From assembly GCF_019056515.1 (NCBI RefSeq), contig NZ_CP064873.1, positions 1,674,001-1,738,000 of the forward strand: 64,000 nt of DNA. Direction: 5' to 3'. The position numbers and the translations under genes are program-made. A model generated the notes under the pieces. The model ran no database searches and was not told where the DNA came from. It saw only the letters and a program-made list of their open reading frames with translations. The stretch is from Microbacterium paraoxydans (lineage in GTDB: Bacteria; Actinomycetota; Actinomycetes; Actinomycetales; Microbacteriaceae). Position 1 is the first letter of the stretch. Each line of letters begins with the position of its first letter. Below, one piece after another: positions 1 through 8,417 of the stretch.

Positions 1-741
1 TATGACGTCGTTCCGGTGGACGTCAACGCCTCCTACGACGTGCGCGAGGTCATCGCACGCCTCGTCGACGGCGACACCTTCCATGAGTTCAAGGCCGAGT
101 ACGGCACCACACTGGTGACGGGTTTCGCGCGGCTGCACGGCCACCCCGTCGGCATCGTCGCGAACAACGGCGTGCTGTTCAGCGAGTCCGCGCTCAAGGG
201 CGCGCACTTCATCGAGCTCTGCGATCAGCGGGGCATCCCCCTGCTCTTCCTGCAGAACATCACCGGGTTCATGGTCGGCTCCGATGCGGAGGCCGGTGGC
301 ATCGCGAAAGACGGGGCGAAGATGGTCACGGCCGTCGCGACCACCCGCGTCCCGAAGCTCACCGTCATCATCGGGGGCTCCTTCGGAGCGGGCAACTACT
401 CGATGTGCGGACGTGCCTACTCTCCGCGGTTCCTCTGGACCTGGCCCGCGAGCCGGATCTCGGTCATGGGCGGACCCCAGGCCGCCTCGGTGCTGGCCAC
501 CGTGAAGGACGACCAGCTCTCGGCGCGAGGGGAGTCGTGGACCGCGGAGGAGCGTGCGGCGTTCGAGGAGCCGATCAGGGCGCAGTACGAAGAGCAGGGC
601 GAGCCGTACTACGCCACCGCACGGCTCTGGGACGACGGCATCGTCGATCCGGAGCAGACCCGTGACCTCCTCGGACTCGCCCTGGACGTCGTCGCCCGCT
701 GCCCTCTGCCCGAGCCGCGCTTCGGCGTCTTCCGGATGTGA
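1..741 (+). CDS. accD1: Methylcrotonyl-CoA carboxylase-type carboxyltransferase (beta) subunit, 3' part
   Basis: The frame is open from base 1, so the start lies outside the window; 246 codons of the C-terminal carboxyltransferase half are visible. The protein transfers CO2 from carboxybiotin to an acyl-CoA. The segment QNITGFMVG and the glycine-rich [18 protein letters not shown] stretch followed by [11 protein letters not shown] are typical of the methylcrotonyl-CoA carboxylase (MCC) branch rather than acetyl- or propionyl-CoA carboxylases. The stop overlaps the GTG of the alpha-subunit gene (GTGA), indicating translational coupling. With the dehydrogenase, MaoC and CitE-like genes downstream, the likely role is leucine degradation. 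Substrate is inferred from family and gene order. Confidence 0.9.
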   Translation, partial: YDVVPVDVNASYDVREVIARLVDGDTFHEFKAEYGTTLVTGFARLHGHPVGIVANNGVLFSESALKGAHFIELCDQRGIPLLFLQNITGFMVGSDAEAGGIAKDGAKMVTAVATTRVPKLTVIIGGSFGAGNYSMCGRAYSPRFLWTWPASRISVMGGPQAASVLATVKDDQLSARGESWTAEERAAFEEPIRAQYEEQGEPYYATARLWDDGIVDPEQTRDLLGLALDVVARCPLPEPRFGVFRM

Positions 742-2681
742 GCCCCATGTCGCCTTCACCCGAACTCTCGTTCTCCTCGGTCCTCGTCGCGAACCGCGGC
801 GAGATCGCGCGCCGGATCATCCGGACCCTCCGCGAGCTCGGCATCCGCAGCATCGCGGTCTACAGCGACGCGGACGCGGACTCGCCGCACGTCCGCGAGG
901 CGGATGCCGCCGTGCGGATCGGTCCGGCACCGGCCGCGGAGTCGTACCTCGACATCGATGCCGTCATCGCGGCGGCTCGTGCCTCCGGAGCGGAGGCCAT
1001 CCATCCCGGCTACGGATTCCTCTCCGAGAGCGTCGGGCTCGCGGAGGCGTGTGCGGAGAGCGGCATCGTCTTCATCGGTCCCACGGTCGAGGCGCTGCAG
1101 ATCATGGGGGACAAGGCGCGAGCCCGTGAGCACGTGAGCCGCAGCGGCGTGCCCGTGGTGCCGGGGTTCGACGCGCGCGGGCTGTCCGACGCGGAGATCC
1201 GCGAGGAGGCGGAGGCTGTCGGATTCCCGCTCCTCGTGAAGCCGAGCGCGGGCGGCGGGGGGAAGGGCATGGAGGTCGTCGCCGACAGCACGGGTCTGGC
1301 GAGCGCGCTCAGCTCCGCCCGACGGGTCGCGGCATCCGCCTTCGGCGACGACGCGCTCATCTTGGAACGTCTCATCCGTCGACCGCGACACATCGAGGTG
1401 CAGGTGTTCGGCGACGTCCACGGCACCGTCGTGGCGCTCGGCGAGCGGGAGTGCACGCTCCAGCGTCGTCATCAGAAGGTGATCGAGGAGGCGCCGTCCG
1501 CCGGGATCCCGTCCGCGACCCGCGACCGGCTGCTCGCGGCGGCGGTGCGGGCAGCGGAGAGCGTCGCCTACGTCGGGGCCGGCACCGTGGAGTTCCTCGT
1601 CGACGCTGACGCCCCGGAAGACGTCTTCTTCATCGAGATGAACACCCGGCTGCAGGTGGAGCATCCGGTGACCGAGGAGGTCACCGGACTCGACCTCGTC
1701 GCGCTGCAGCTCCGCATGGCCGATGGACAGAAGCTCGACGTCGAGCCCCGCACGACCGGCCATGCCGTGGAGGCGCGGGTGTACGCCGAGTCGCCGGAAC
1801 GGGGGTTCCTGCCCTCGACGGGGACCGTGCTGCTCTTCGAGGCGCCTCCGGGCGTCCGGGTGGATGCCGCCGTCGAGTCCGGGAGTGTGGTGAGCGGGTT
1901 CTACGACCCGATGATCGCGAAGGTCATCGCGTGGGCGGAGGACAGGGAGACGGCGCTGCAGCGCCTGGACGACGCCCTTGCCCGCACCGTGGTGTTGGGC
2001 GTGGAGACGAACATCGCGTTCCTGCGCCAGCTGCTTCAGGACCGCCGTGTGCGCGAGGGAGACCTCGACACCGGCCTCATCGAGACCCTGCTCCCGCTCG
2101 CACCGGTGCCCCCGTCGGCGGCGCAGCTCGCGGCGGCCGCCGGCGTCGTGCAGACCCGCTCCGCGACGGTCACCGCGCGAGAGGGCGCCGGCCCGCTGTG
2201 GCACAGCCTCCCGGGATGGCGTCTCGGAGCGGCGCCGTGCGCCCTCGAACCCGTCGCCCTGCTCACGGACGACGAAGAGATCGTGCGCGCGACGCCACCC
2301 CTGGTGCGCGCCGACCGGGTGCACGTGGCCCGCGACGCCGAGGGCGCGGTATGGGTCAGCGAGGAAGGGCGGACGCTCCGGCTGCGTCCCCTGGACCGCC
2401 GCGGCCGGATGCGCAGGCGCCTCGCCGCCGCGGAACGCGAAGCCAGGGCCACGGAGCCCGAGGCTCGCGCCCCGATGCCCGGCGGGGTCGTGGCTGTTCA
2501 CGTCGAGGACGGGGCGGCGGTCCGCGCGGGAGCGCCCCTCGTATCGATCGAGGCGATGAAGATGGAGCACCCCGTGCTCGCGCCGCACGACGGCGTGGTG
2601 CGGCTGCTGGTCGCGGTCGGCGACCAGGTGCGGCGCGACCAACCGGTCGCCCGCGTGACGATGACGGAGGAGGACCGATGA
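738..2681 (+). CDS. accA1: Biotin carboxylase/BCCP alpha subunit of acyl-CoA carboxylase
   Basis: This 647-residue fusion carries a biotin carboxylase domain (about 14-450) and a biotinyl carrier domain at the C-terminus. It uses ATP and bicarbonate to carboxylate its own biotin and hands CO2 to the beta subunit upstream. Visible features are [12 protein letters not shown] at the N-terminus, the ATP-grasp loop GGGGKGMEV near residue 172, [15 protein letters not shown] near 300, and the biotinylation motif EAMKMEHPV with the lysine at about residue 608. GTG at 738 overlaps the preceding TGA; ATG at 747 is an alternative start. Its own TGA overlaps the next gene's ATG, so the operon is tightly coupled. 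Confidence 0.93.
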   Translation: MSPMSPSPELSFSSVLVANRGEIARRIIRTLRELGIRSIAVYSDADADSPHVREADAAVRIGPAPAAESYLDIDAVIAAARASGAEAIHPGYGFLSESVGLAEACAESGIVFIGPTVEALQIMGDKARAREHVSRSGVPVVPGFDARGLSDAEIREEAEAVGFPLLVKPSAGGGGKGMEVVADSTGLASALSSARRVAASAFGDDALILERLIRRPRHIEVQVFGDVHGTVVALGERECTLQRRHQKVIEEAPSAGIPSATRDRLLAAAVRAAESVAYVGAGTVEFLVDADAPEDVFFIEMNTRLQVEHPVTEEVTGLDLVALQLRMADGQKLDVEPRTTGHAVEARVYAESPERGFLPSTGTVLLFEAPPGVRVDAAVESGSVVSGFYDPMIAKVIAWAEDRETALQRLDDALARTVVLGVETNIAFLRQLLQDRRVREGDLDTGLIETLLPLAPVPPSAAQLAAAAGVVQTRSATVTAREGAGPLWHSLPGWRLGAAPCALEPVALLTDDEEIVRATPPLVRADRVHVARDAEGAVWVSEEGRTLRLRPLDRRGRMRRRLAAAEREARATEPEARAPMPGGVVAVHVEDGAAVRAGAPLVSIEAMKMEHPVLAPHDGVVRLLVAVGDQVRRDQPVARVTMTEEDR

Positions 2682-3829
2682 TGCACGATCTCACCGAGGA
2701 GGAGCGCGAGCTCGCCGCGATGGTACGCGAGTTCGCCGACACGGTCGTCGCGCCGCAGGCGTACGAGGCGGATCGCACGCACACGCTCTCCATGGACGTC
2801 GTGCGGCAGATGGGGGAGCTCGGTCTCTTCGGACTCCCCTTCCCCGAGGAGTACGGCGGGCAGGGCGGCGACTACATGGCGCTCGGCCTCGCCATCGAGG
2901 CTCTGGGACGGGTCGACCAGTCGATCGCGATCACCCTCGAGGCCGGGGTGAGCCTCGGGGCGATGCCCGTCTTCCGCTTCGGCACCGAGGAGCAGAAGCG
3001 CGAGCTGCTGCCGGATCTCCTCGCCGGTCGTGCCCTCGCCGGGTTCGGGCTCACCGAGCCCGAGGCCGGGAGCGACGCCGGGGCGACGCGCACGACGGCG
3101 CGGCTCGACGGCGACGAGTGGGTGATCGACGGCTCCAAGCAGTTCATCACCAACTCGGGCACTCCGATCACCCGTTTCGTCACGGTCACCGCGGTCACCG
3201 GCCAGAGCGAGGGACGCAAGGAGATCTCGACGATCATCGTCCCGAACGGTACGCCGGGATTCACGGTCGAGCCGCCCTACGACAAGGTGGGGTGGAACGC
3301 GTCGGACACCCATCCGCTGACGTTCGACGGAGCGCGGGTGCCGGCGGGCAATCTCCTCGGCGAGCGGGGGAGCGGGTTCCGCAACTTCCTCAGCATCCTG
3401 GACGAGGGCCGCATCGCGATCGCCGCCCTGTCGACCGGCGCGGCGGAGGGGTGCCTGGAGGCGGCGGTCGAGTACGCCAAGAGCCGCACCATCTTCGGCA
3501 GCCCCCTCAGCACGCGGCAGAACGCCCAGTTCACGCTGGCGCGGATGAGGGCGCGCGTGCATACCGCACGGCTCGCCTGGCACCACGCCGCACGCCTCCG
3601 TGACGCGGGAGAGGCGTTCGCCGAGCAGGCGGCCATCGCGAAGCTCGTCGCGGGCGAGGCCGCGATGGACAACGCCCGCGATGCGACGCAGATCTTCGGC
3701 GGCAACGGCTTCATGAACGAATTCGCGGTGGCGCGCCACTACCGTGACTCCAAGATCCTCGAGATCGGCGAGGGGACCACCGAGGTCCAGCTCCTCGTGA
3801 TCGCCAGGGCGCTCGGACTCGCCCGGTAG
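2678..3829 (+). CDS. Acyl-CoA dehydrogenase (FadE19-like)
   Basis: FAD-dependent acyl-CoA dehydrogenase of 383 residues, the usual family length. It introduces the alpha-beta double bond and passes electrons to ETF. Visible are GLTEPEAGSDAG (FAD/substrate loop), FGGNGFMNEF and, near the C-terminus, IGEGTTEVQ, whose Glu aligns with the catalytic base of MCAD-type enzymes. Isovaleryl-CoA dehydrogenases use a different glutamate, so the exact substrate is open although the MCC-linked position suggests a branched-chain acyl-CoA. ATG at 2678 overlaps the upstream TGA. The TAG stop forms the first half of the -10 hexamer proposed for the next gene. Confidence 0.9.
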   Translation: MMHDLTEEERELAAMVREFADTVVAPQAYEADRTHTLSMDVVRQMGELGLFGLPFPEEYGGQGGDYMALGLAIEALGRVDQSIAITLEAGVSLGAMPVFRFGTEEQKRELLPDLLAGRALAGFGLTEPEAGSDAGATRTTARLDGDEWVIDGSKQFITNSGTPITRFVTVTAVTGQSEGRKEISTIIVPNGTPGFTVEPPYDKVGWNASDTHPLTFDGARVPAGNLLGERGSGFRNFLSILDEGRIAIAALSTGAAEGCLEAAVEYAKSRTIFGSPLSTRQNAQFTLARMRARVHTARLAWHHAARLRDAGEAFAEQAAIAKLVAGEAAMDNARDATQIFGGNGFMNEFAVARHYRDSKILEIGEGTTEVQLLVIARALGLAR

Positions 3830-3832
3830 CGT
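3827..3832 (+). promoter_or_regulatory. -10 TAGCGT, leaderless start for the MaoC gene
   Basis: TAGCGT followed by six bases (GGAGGC) and ATG 3839. The TAG is also the stop codon of the acyl-CoA dehydrogenase. GGAGGC could instead act as a ribosome binding site, but it lies too close to the ATG. Confidence 0.5.
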
Positions 3833-3838
3833 GGAGGC

Positions 3839-4327
3839 ATGACCATGCGCGAGGTCGTGCAGCGCGGCCTGTACTACGAGGAGTTCGAGACCGACGTCCG
3901 GTACGTGCACCGCCCCGGTCGCACGGCTACGGAGGCGGACAACGTCCTCTTCACGACGCTGACGATGAACACCCAGGCGCTGCATCTGGACGCGGCGTTC
4001 GCGGATGCCCAGGAGCCTTTCCACGCGCGCCTCATGAACTCCATGTGGACGCTGTCGACGATGGTGGGCTCCTCGGTCGCCCAGCTCACGCAGGGGACGC
4101 TGGTGGCGCAGCTCGGCCTCGGCGACATCGCCTTCCCGCATCCGCTGTTCGCCGGGGACACGCTCACGACCGAGAGCGTCGTCGTCGACAAGCGGCTCTC
4201 GTCGTCCCGTCCCGGCCAGGGCGTCGTGCAGATCGCGCACACCGGACGCAATCAGGACGGCACGGTGGTCGCGACGGCCGTCCGGACGGTGCTGGTGCGC
4301 TGCCGGCCGGAGGAGGACGCCGCATGA
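3839..4327 (+). CDS. MaoC-like (R)-specific enoyl-CoA hydratase
   Basis: A 162-residue hot-dog fold protein of the MaoC dehydratase family, corresponding by position to M. tuberculosis Rv2499c. It would hydrate an enoyl-CoA; in this operon 3-methylglutaconyl-CoA is the obvious candidate, giving a hydroxyacyl-CoA for the CitE-like lyase next door. The FPHPLFAGDTL segment is the characteristic MaoC signature region. The ATG of the next gene overlaps this TGA (ATGA at 4324). The gene may also be transcribed from its own leaderless promoter. Confidence 0.8.
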   Translation: MTMREVVQRGLYYEEFETDVRYVHRPGRTATEADNVLFTTLTMNTQALHLDAAFADAQEPFHARLMNSMWTLSTMVGSSVAQLTQGTLVAQLGLGDIAFPHPLFAGDTLTTESVVVDKRLSSSRPGQGVVQIAHTGRNQDGTVVATAVRTVLVRCRPEEDAA

Positions 4328-5130
4328 CCTTCGAACTCGGCCCTGCCCTGCTGTTCTGCCCGGCGGACCGCCCGGAACGCTTCGCGAAGGCCCAGGAGCG
4401 GGCGGATGCCGTGATCCTCGATCTGGAGGACGCCGTGTTGCCGGAGGCGAAGAGCGAGGCCCGCGAGAACATCGTCGCCGCGGACCTCGACCCCGCGCGC
4501 GTCATCGTACGGGTGAATGCGCCGGACTCCGCGGCGTTCGCGGACGACCTCAAGGCCCTGGCTCGCTCGCCGTTCCGGACCGTGATGGTGGCGAAGACGG
4601 AGAGCGCGGAGGGCCTGGACGCCTTCGACGCGGGCTTCACCCTCCTCGCGCTGTGCGAGACGGCGCGTGGAATCCATGCGGCGCCCGAGATCGCCGCGCA
4701 CCCGGCGGTCGCCGGACTGATGTGGGGCGCGGAGGATCTGGTGGCCTCCCTCGGCGGCACCTCGTCCCGCAACACGGAGGGCGGCTACCGCGACATCGCG
4801 CGCTACGCCCGCTCCCGGGTGCTCCTGGAGGCCGGTGCGCACGGCAAGGCGGCGATCGACGCGGTGCACGTCGACATCGGCGATACCGCGGGGCTGGAGC
4901 GGGAGGCGAACGATGCGGCGGCGTCGGGGTTCCGCGCGACGGCATGCATCCATCCGAGTCAGGTCGCGGTCATCCGGGCGGCATATGCCCCGGACGCCGA
5001 GACCGTGGCATGGGCGCGCGAGGTGCTCGCCGCTGCGGCGCAGGAGCGCGGTGTGTTCCGCTTCCGGGGGCGCATGGTGGACGAGCCCGTCCTGCGCCAC
5101 GCGCGCGCCGTGGTCTCCCGCGCCGGCTGA
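4324..5130 (+). CDS. CitE-like HpcH/HpaI-family CoA ester lyase
   Basis: A 268-residue TIM-barrel lyase of the citrate lyase beta/malyl-CoA lyase family. Visible are the start LLFCPADRPERF, DLEDAV (metal/substrate binding), VAKTES, LCETARGI with the metal-binding Glu, and GAEDL. It is the right size for stand-alone CitE-like proteins, and no other citrate lyase subunit is present, so it is not a citrate lyase. The M. tuberculosis homologue in the same position (Rv2498c) is reported to be a beta-hydroxyacyl-CoA lyase in leucine and itaconate breakdown. By inference this one would cleave hydroxymethylglutaryl-CoA. Translationally coupled to the MaoC gene. Confidence 0.85.
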   Translation: MTFELGPALLFCPADRPERFAKAQERADAVILDLEDAVLPEAKSEARENIVAADLDPARVIVRVNAPDSAAFADDLKALARSPFRTVMVAKTESAEGLDAFDAGFTLLALCETARGIHAAPEIAAHPAVAGLMWGAEDLVASLGGTSSRNTEGGYRDIARYARSRVLLEAGAHGKAAIDAVHVDIGDTAGLEREANDAAASGFRATACIHPSQVAVIRAAYAPDAETVAWAREVLAAAAQERGVFRFRGRMVDEPVLRHARAVVSRAG

Positions 5131-5142
5131 CCGTCCCGTCAG
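5127..5142. terminator. Small hairpin embedding both convergent stop codons
   Basis: CTGAC and GTCAG pair around a six-base loop. The lyase TGA (5128-5130) and the phosphatase stop (TCA at 5139-5141) both lie in the stem. An overlapping alternative, CCGTCC/GGACGG (5131-5149), is also possible. There is no T-tract, so terminator activity is inferred. Confidence 0.35.
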
Positions 5143-5726
5143 AGGACGGGCGTCTCCTCGAGCAGCCGGAGGTAGCCGGGTGCCGCGACGAACCGGTGCG
5201 CGGAGCCGTTGCGCAGCACCTCGCCGTCCCGGGGGAGCGTACCGCCGGAGACATGGTCGATGACGGCGCGGATGACTCCGCCGTGGGTCACCACGAGCAC
5301 CGACTCCGCCTGCGGCGCCGACCTCCGCCGGGCGTCGCGCGCGATGCGGTGGAGCGCCGCGATGGCGCGGACGCCGACCTCGTGCAGCGATTCCGCGCCG
5401 GGGACCTCCGCGTGCCAGTCGCCGTAGGTCGAGATGTAGTCGGGGACGAGCATGCCCTCGCCCTCGCCGAACTCCCGCTCCCGGATGTCGGGGACCACGC
5501 CGGCGATCTCCAAGCCCAGGCGCTCCGCGATGATGCCGGCGGTCTCGCTCGCCCGCACGAGCGGGCTCGTGTAGACGGCATGGTGCGTCGTGCCGGCGAG
5601 TTTCTCTGCCGCCCACCGCGCGTCCTCGCGGCCCGTCTCGTTCAACGGGATGTCGGTCGACCCCTGGATGCGGCGGGCGAGGTTCCAGTCGGTCTGACCG
5701 TGGCGGATGAGGGTGAGATAGGTCAC
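5139..5726 (-). CDS. Histidine phosphatase (phosphoglycerate mutase-like) family protein
   Basis: A 195-residue phosphohistidine enzyme. LIRHGQTDWN at the N-terminus contains the catalytic RHG histidine; REREFGEGEG carries the acid/base Glu region; VVTHGGVI holds the second catalytic histidine. Broad-specificity acid phosphatases and cofactor-dependent mutases share this fold. The short length and absence of mutase-specific insertions favour a phosphatase, but the substrate is unknown. GTG at 5726 overlaps the sirtuin stop (GTGA), so the two genes form one operon. Confidence 0.85.
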   Translation of the reverse strand: MTYLTLIRHGQTDWNLARRIQGSTDIPLNETGREDARWAAEKLAGTTHHAVYTSPLVRASETAGIIAERLGLEIAGVVPDIREREFGEGEGMLVPDYISTYGDWHAEVPGAESLHEVGVRAIAALHRIARDARRRSAPQAESVLVVTHGGVIRAVIDHVSGGTLPRDGEVLRNGSAHRFVAAPGYLRLLEETPVL

Positions 5727-6562
5727 GACAGCATCTCCTGCAGGGCGGGGAGCACGTCGCTGGTGCCGGCGGCGATGGTGACATCGGCCCAGGCGTCCGC
5801 GCGGGTCGGCTCGCGATTGACGATGATCAGAGGGATGCCGCGTCGACGTGCCCGGTTCACGAGGCGCACGCCGGAGTTCACGACGAGAGAGGAGCCGGCC
5901 ACGATGAGCGCGTCGCTGGAGCGCAGCAACGATTCGGCGGCACGGAAGCGGTCCTGCGGCACATACTCTCCGAAGAACACCACGTCGGGTTTGAGCATGC
6001 CCGCGCACACGGTGCAGGTCGGGACCACGAAGCCCTCGGTGCTCTCCGGGAGCACGTCGCCGTCCGGAGCCAGCGCCACGCTCTCCGGGACGGTGATCCA
6101 GGGGTTGCGCTCCTCGATCTGCACGGCGATGTCGCGACGGTCGAACACCTGACCACAGTGCAGGCAGAGCACGCGGCGCATGGTCCCGTGCACCTCGATG
6201 ACGTGCGAGCTGCCAGCGCGGAGGTGCAGTCCGTCGACGTTCTGGGTGATGACACCCGAGACCACGCCCCTGGACTCCATCTCCGCGAGTGCACGGTGGC
6301 CGGGATTCGGGGCGGCCCGGGCGAAGGCACGCCAGCCGAGGTGACCGCCGACCCAGTAGCGGCGCCGGGCGGCCTCGTCGCCGAGGTAGGTCTGGATCGT
6401 CATGGGGTCGCTGCGGGTGCGCGCCCCCTCGCCGCGGTAGGCGGGGATGCCCGAGTCGGTCGAGATGCCGGCGCCGGTGAGAAGGGCGATCCGCTTGCCG
6501 CGCAGCAGGTCGGCGGCGTGGGAGAGCTCGGCCGACGGCTCGGCGGTGTTCGTCGCGCTCAC
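5723..6562 (-). CDS. Sir2-family NAD-dependent protein deacylase
   Basis: A 279-residue sirtuin that removes acyl groups from lysines using NAD+. Visible are GAGIST near residue 30, GIPAYRG, QNVDGLH, the catalytic histidine in VHGTM, two zinc-binding CxxC pairs (CLHC and CTVC), and GSSLVVNS. The GTG start at 6562 is preceded at good spacing by GAGGAGG. The histidine phosphatase follows with a four-base overlap. It is a class II/III-type bacterial sirtuin by general look; acyl preference cannot be read from the sequence. Confidence 0.93.
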   Translation of the reverse strand: MSATNTAEPSAELSHAADLLRGKRIALLTGAGISTDSGIPAYRGEGARTRSDPMTIQTYLGDEAARRRYWVGGHLGWRAFARAAPNPGHRALAEMESRGVVSGVITQNVDGLHLRAGSSHVIEVHGTMRRVLCLHCGQVFDRRDIAVQIEERNPWITVPESVALAPDGDVLPESTEGFVVPTCTVCAGMLKPDVVFFGEYVPQDRFRAAESLLRSSDALIVAGSSLVVNSGVRLVNRARRRGIPLIIVNREPTRADAWADVTIAAGTSDVLPALQEMLS

Positions 6563-6615
6563 AGGACCTCCTCGATCGAGTCTACGGGGCGCGGGGTGGA
6601 CGAGAACCGGGATGG

Positions 6616-6621
6616 CAGAGT
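6616..6621 (+). promoter_or_regulatory. -10-like CAGAGT before TrmH-family gene
   Basis: CAGAGT, then GGAGCG, then GTG 6628. This has the window's leaderless geometry but C instead of T at the first position. GGAG could also serve as a weak ribosome binding site. Confidence 0.35.
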
Positions 6622-6627
6622 GGAGCG

Positions 6628-7434
6628 GTGTACCTCCAGCATGTGACCGACATCGACGACGCGCGGCTGGACGACTACCGCGGCCTCACCGACACCGCCC
6701 TCCGCGCCGTCCGCGAGCCCGCGGAGGGACTCTACATCGCCGAGACCACCAAGGTGATCGAGCGCGCGCTGGCCGCCGGGCACGAACCCCGATCGGTGCT
6801 GGCCTCGGCCCGGCGCGTCGACGAGGTGCGGCGCATCCTGGGGGAGCGCGCCGTTCCGGTGCTCGTGGTCCCGGACGAGGTCGCGGAACAGGTCACCGGC
6901 TATCAGGTCCACCGCGGAGCCCTCGCCGCCATGCGCCGTCCGTCTCTGGCGCCGGTCGCCGACGTGGTGCGCGACGCGCGGCTGGTGCTGGTGCTGGAGA
7001 ACCTGGGCGATCACACCAACGTCGGCGCCGCCTTCCGCGCCGCCGCCGGCCTGGGGGCGGATGCGGTGCTCGTGTCGGCGCGCTGTGCCGACCCGCTCTA
7101 CCGTCGCAGCGTCCGGGTGAGCATGGGCACGGTGTTCCAGGTGCCCTGGACCCGGATCGACGAGTGGTCGTCGGCGGTCTCGGATCTCCGTGAGGAGGGC
7201 TTCGACATCGCTGCCCTCGCGCTCAGCGACACAGCCGTGGATCTCCGGATGTATGCGGCACGGCGGCCCGAGAAGGTGGCGCTGCTCTTCGGAGCCGAAG
7301 GCGACGGTCTCACGCGGACCGCGCTCGACAGCGCGGACACCGTGGTCACCATTCCGATGGCCGGCGGCGTGGATTCGCTCAACGTCGCCTCGGCCGCCGC
7401 CGTGGCGCTGTGGGCACTCGCTCCCGCGGAGTGA
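6628..7434 (+). CDS. SpoU/TrmH-family RNA 2'-O-methyltransferase
   Basis: A 268-residue SPOUT enzyme that methylates a ribose 2'-OH in rRNA or tRNA using SAM. The three family motifs are present: motif 1 LENLGDHTNVGAAFR, motif 2 LLFGAEGDGL, and motif 3 IPMAGGVDSLNVASAAAVAL, which forms the SAM-binding knot. The N-terminal about 100 residues look like the L30e-type substrate-binding domain. Target nucleotide cannot be assigned. Convergent with the SGNH hydrolase gene 9 bases away. Confidence 0.9.
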   Translation: MYLQHVTDIDDARLDDYRGLTDTALRAVREPAEGLYIAETTKVIERALAAGHEPRSVLASARRVDEVRRILGERAVPVLVVPDEVAEQVTGYQVHRGALAAMRRPSLAPVADVVRDARLVLVLENLGDHTNVGAAFRAAAGLGADAVLVSARCADPLYRRSVRVSMGTVFQVPWTRIDEWSSAVSDLREEGFDIAALALSDTAVDLRMYAARRPEKVALLFGAEGDGLTRTALDSADTVVTIPMAGGVDSLNVASAAAVALWALAPAE

Positions 7435-7450
7435 GAGCGCGCGTCACTCC
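7428..7450. terminator. Hairpin containing both convergent stops (TrmH / SGNH)
   Basis: GGAGTGA (7428-7434) and TCACTCC (7444-7450) are perfect complements with a nine-base loop. The TGA of the methyltransferase and the TCA complement of the SGNH stop lie in opposite arms. No T-tract. Confidence 0.45.
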
Positions 7451-8271
7451 TTGCCGGGGAGGATGACCGGGGAGGGCTCGGGGCGCTTGGCAGCGATGTG
7501 GTCGCCGGAGGACTGGTGGCGCAGCCGGCGGAGCACCCAGGGCACGAGGTGCTCCCGGGCCCAGCCGAGGTCTTCGCTGCGGGCGGCACGCCAGGTCCGC
7601 AGCGGCAGCGGCTCGGGCTGCATGGCCTCGAGGTCGTTCGGAACGTTGAGGGCGCGGAGCACCATCCGCGCGACCTCGTGATGGCCGAGGGCGTTGTAGT
7701 GCAGCCGATCGTCGTCGAAGAATCGCGCATCCTGCACGACCTTCAGTGCCCACTGGTCCGCGACGATGCAGTCGTGGCGCTCGGCGATCGCGCGGACGTT
7801 CTCGTTGTAGATCGCGACCTTGCCGCGGAAGGGACGGAACACCGGCGTGAAACCCGTGTCGATGCCGGTGAACACGACCACGGCCGCGCCGGTGGACGAC
7901 AGGCGCGCCACCGCGTCCTCCAGCTGTGCGGCGATGGCATCCGGATCGGTGCCGGGGCGGATGACGTCGTTGCCGCCGGCGCAGATCGAGATGAGGTCGG
8001 GGCGCAGCGCGACGGCGGGCTCCACCTGATCGGCGACGATCTGCGCGATGAGCTTTCCTCGGACGGCGAGGTTGGCATAGGCGAAGTCGTCGACCTGCTG
8101 GGCGAGCACCTCGGCGACGCGATCGGCCCAGCCGCGGTGACCCCCGGGGGCCGCCGGGTCCGGGTCGCCGATGCCCTCGGTGAACGAGTCGCCGATCGCG
8201 ACGAACCGGCGCCACGGGTGCGGAGTCTCGTTCGCGACGTACGGGGTCCTGGTCGATTCCTGATCGCTCAT
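7444..8271 (-). CDS. SGNH/GDSL-family hydrolase (copy 1)
   Basis: A 275-residue esterase-like protein without a signal peptide, so probably cytosolic. Block I AIGDSFTEG carries the nucleophile Ser, NLAVRGK fits block II (Gly), AGGNDV is block III (Asn), and DDRLHYNALGHH holds the C-terminal Asp/His pair. The SD GAAGGAG precedes ATG 8271. A clear paralogue is encoded at 41205-41960, sharing block I, the RGKL segment and the long tail after the catalytic His. Substrate unknown. Confidence 0.85.
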   Translation of the reverse strand: MSDQESTRTPYVANETPHPWRRFVAIGDSFTEGIGDPDPAAPGGHRGWADRVAEVLAQQVDDFAYANLAVRGKLIAQIVADQVEPAVALRPDLISICAGGNDVIRPGTDPDAIAAQLEDAVARLSSTGAAVVVFTGIDTGFTPVFRPFRGKVAIYNENVRAIAERHDCIVADQWALKVVQDARFFDDDRLHYNALGHHEVARMVLRALNVPNDLEAMQPEPLPLRTWRAARSEDLGWAREHLVPWVLRRLRHQSSGDHIAAKRPEPSPVILPGKE

Positions 8272-8404
8272 CCGGCTCTCCTTCGCGAAGGCGTGCGCGC
8301 ACGATGGTGACCGCCGCGCAGTGACCGAGCCTACCCGTGCCGGTGCCTTCGAGGGGGGACGCGCGCGGCACCCCCGCGGATGCCGCGGTGTCCGTGGCAG
8401 CGAT

Positions 8405-8410
8405 TATCGT
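8405..8410 (+). promoter_or_regulatory. -10 TATCGT, leaderless start for helicase gene
   Basis: TATCGT, then GGAGTCG (7 nt), then ATG 8418. It supports 8418 over the upstream in-frame ATG at 8337. Confidence 0.5.
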
Positions 8411-8417
8411 GGAGTCG

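Noticed and set aside
756..2642. A 628-codon minus-strand open frame
   Set aside because: It mirrors the biotin carboxylase gene and is composed of His/Arg/Asp-rich shadow sequence.
8337..8417. Longer N-terminus for the DEAD/DEAH helicase from ATG 8337
   Set aside because: It overlaps the promoter region, and the 27 extra residues show no fold; ATG 8418 has a -10 at leaderless spacing.
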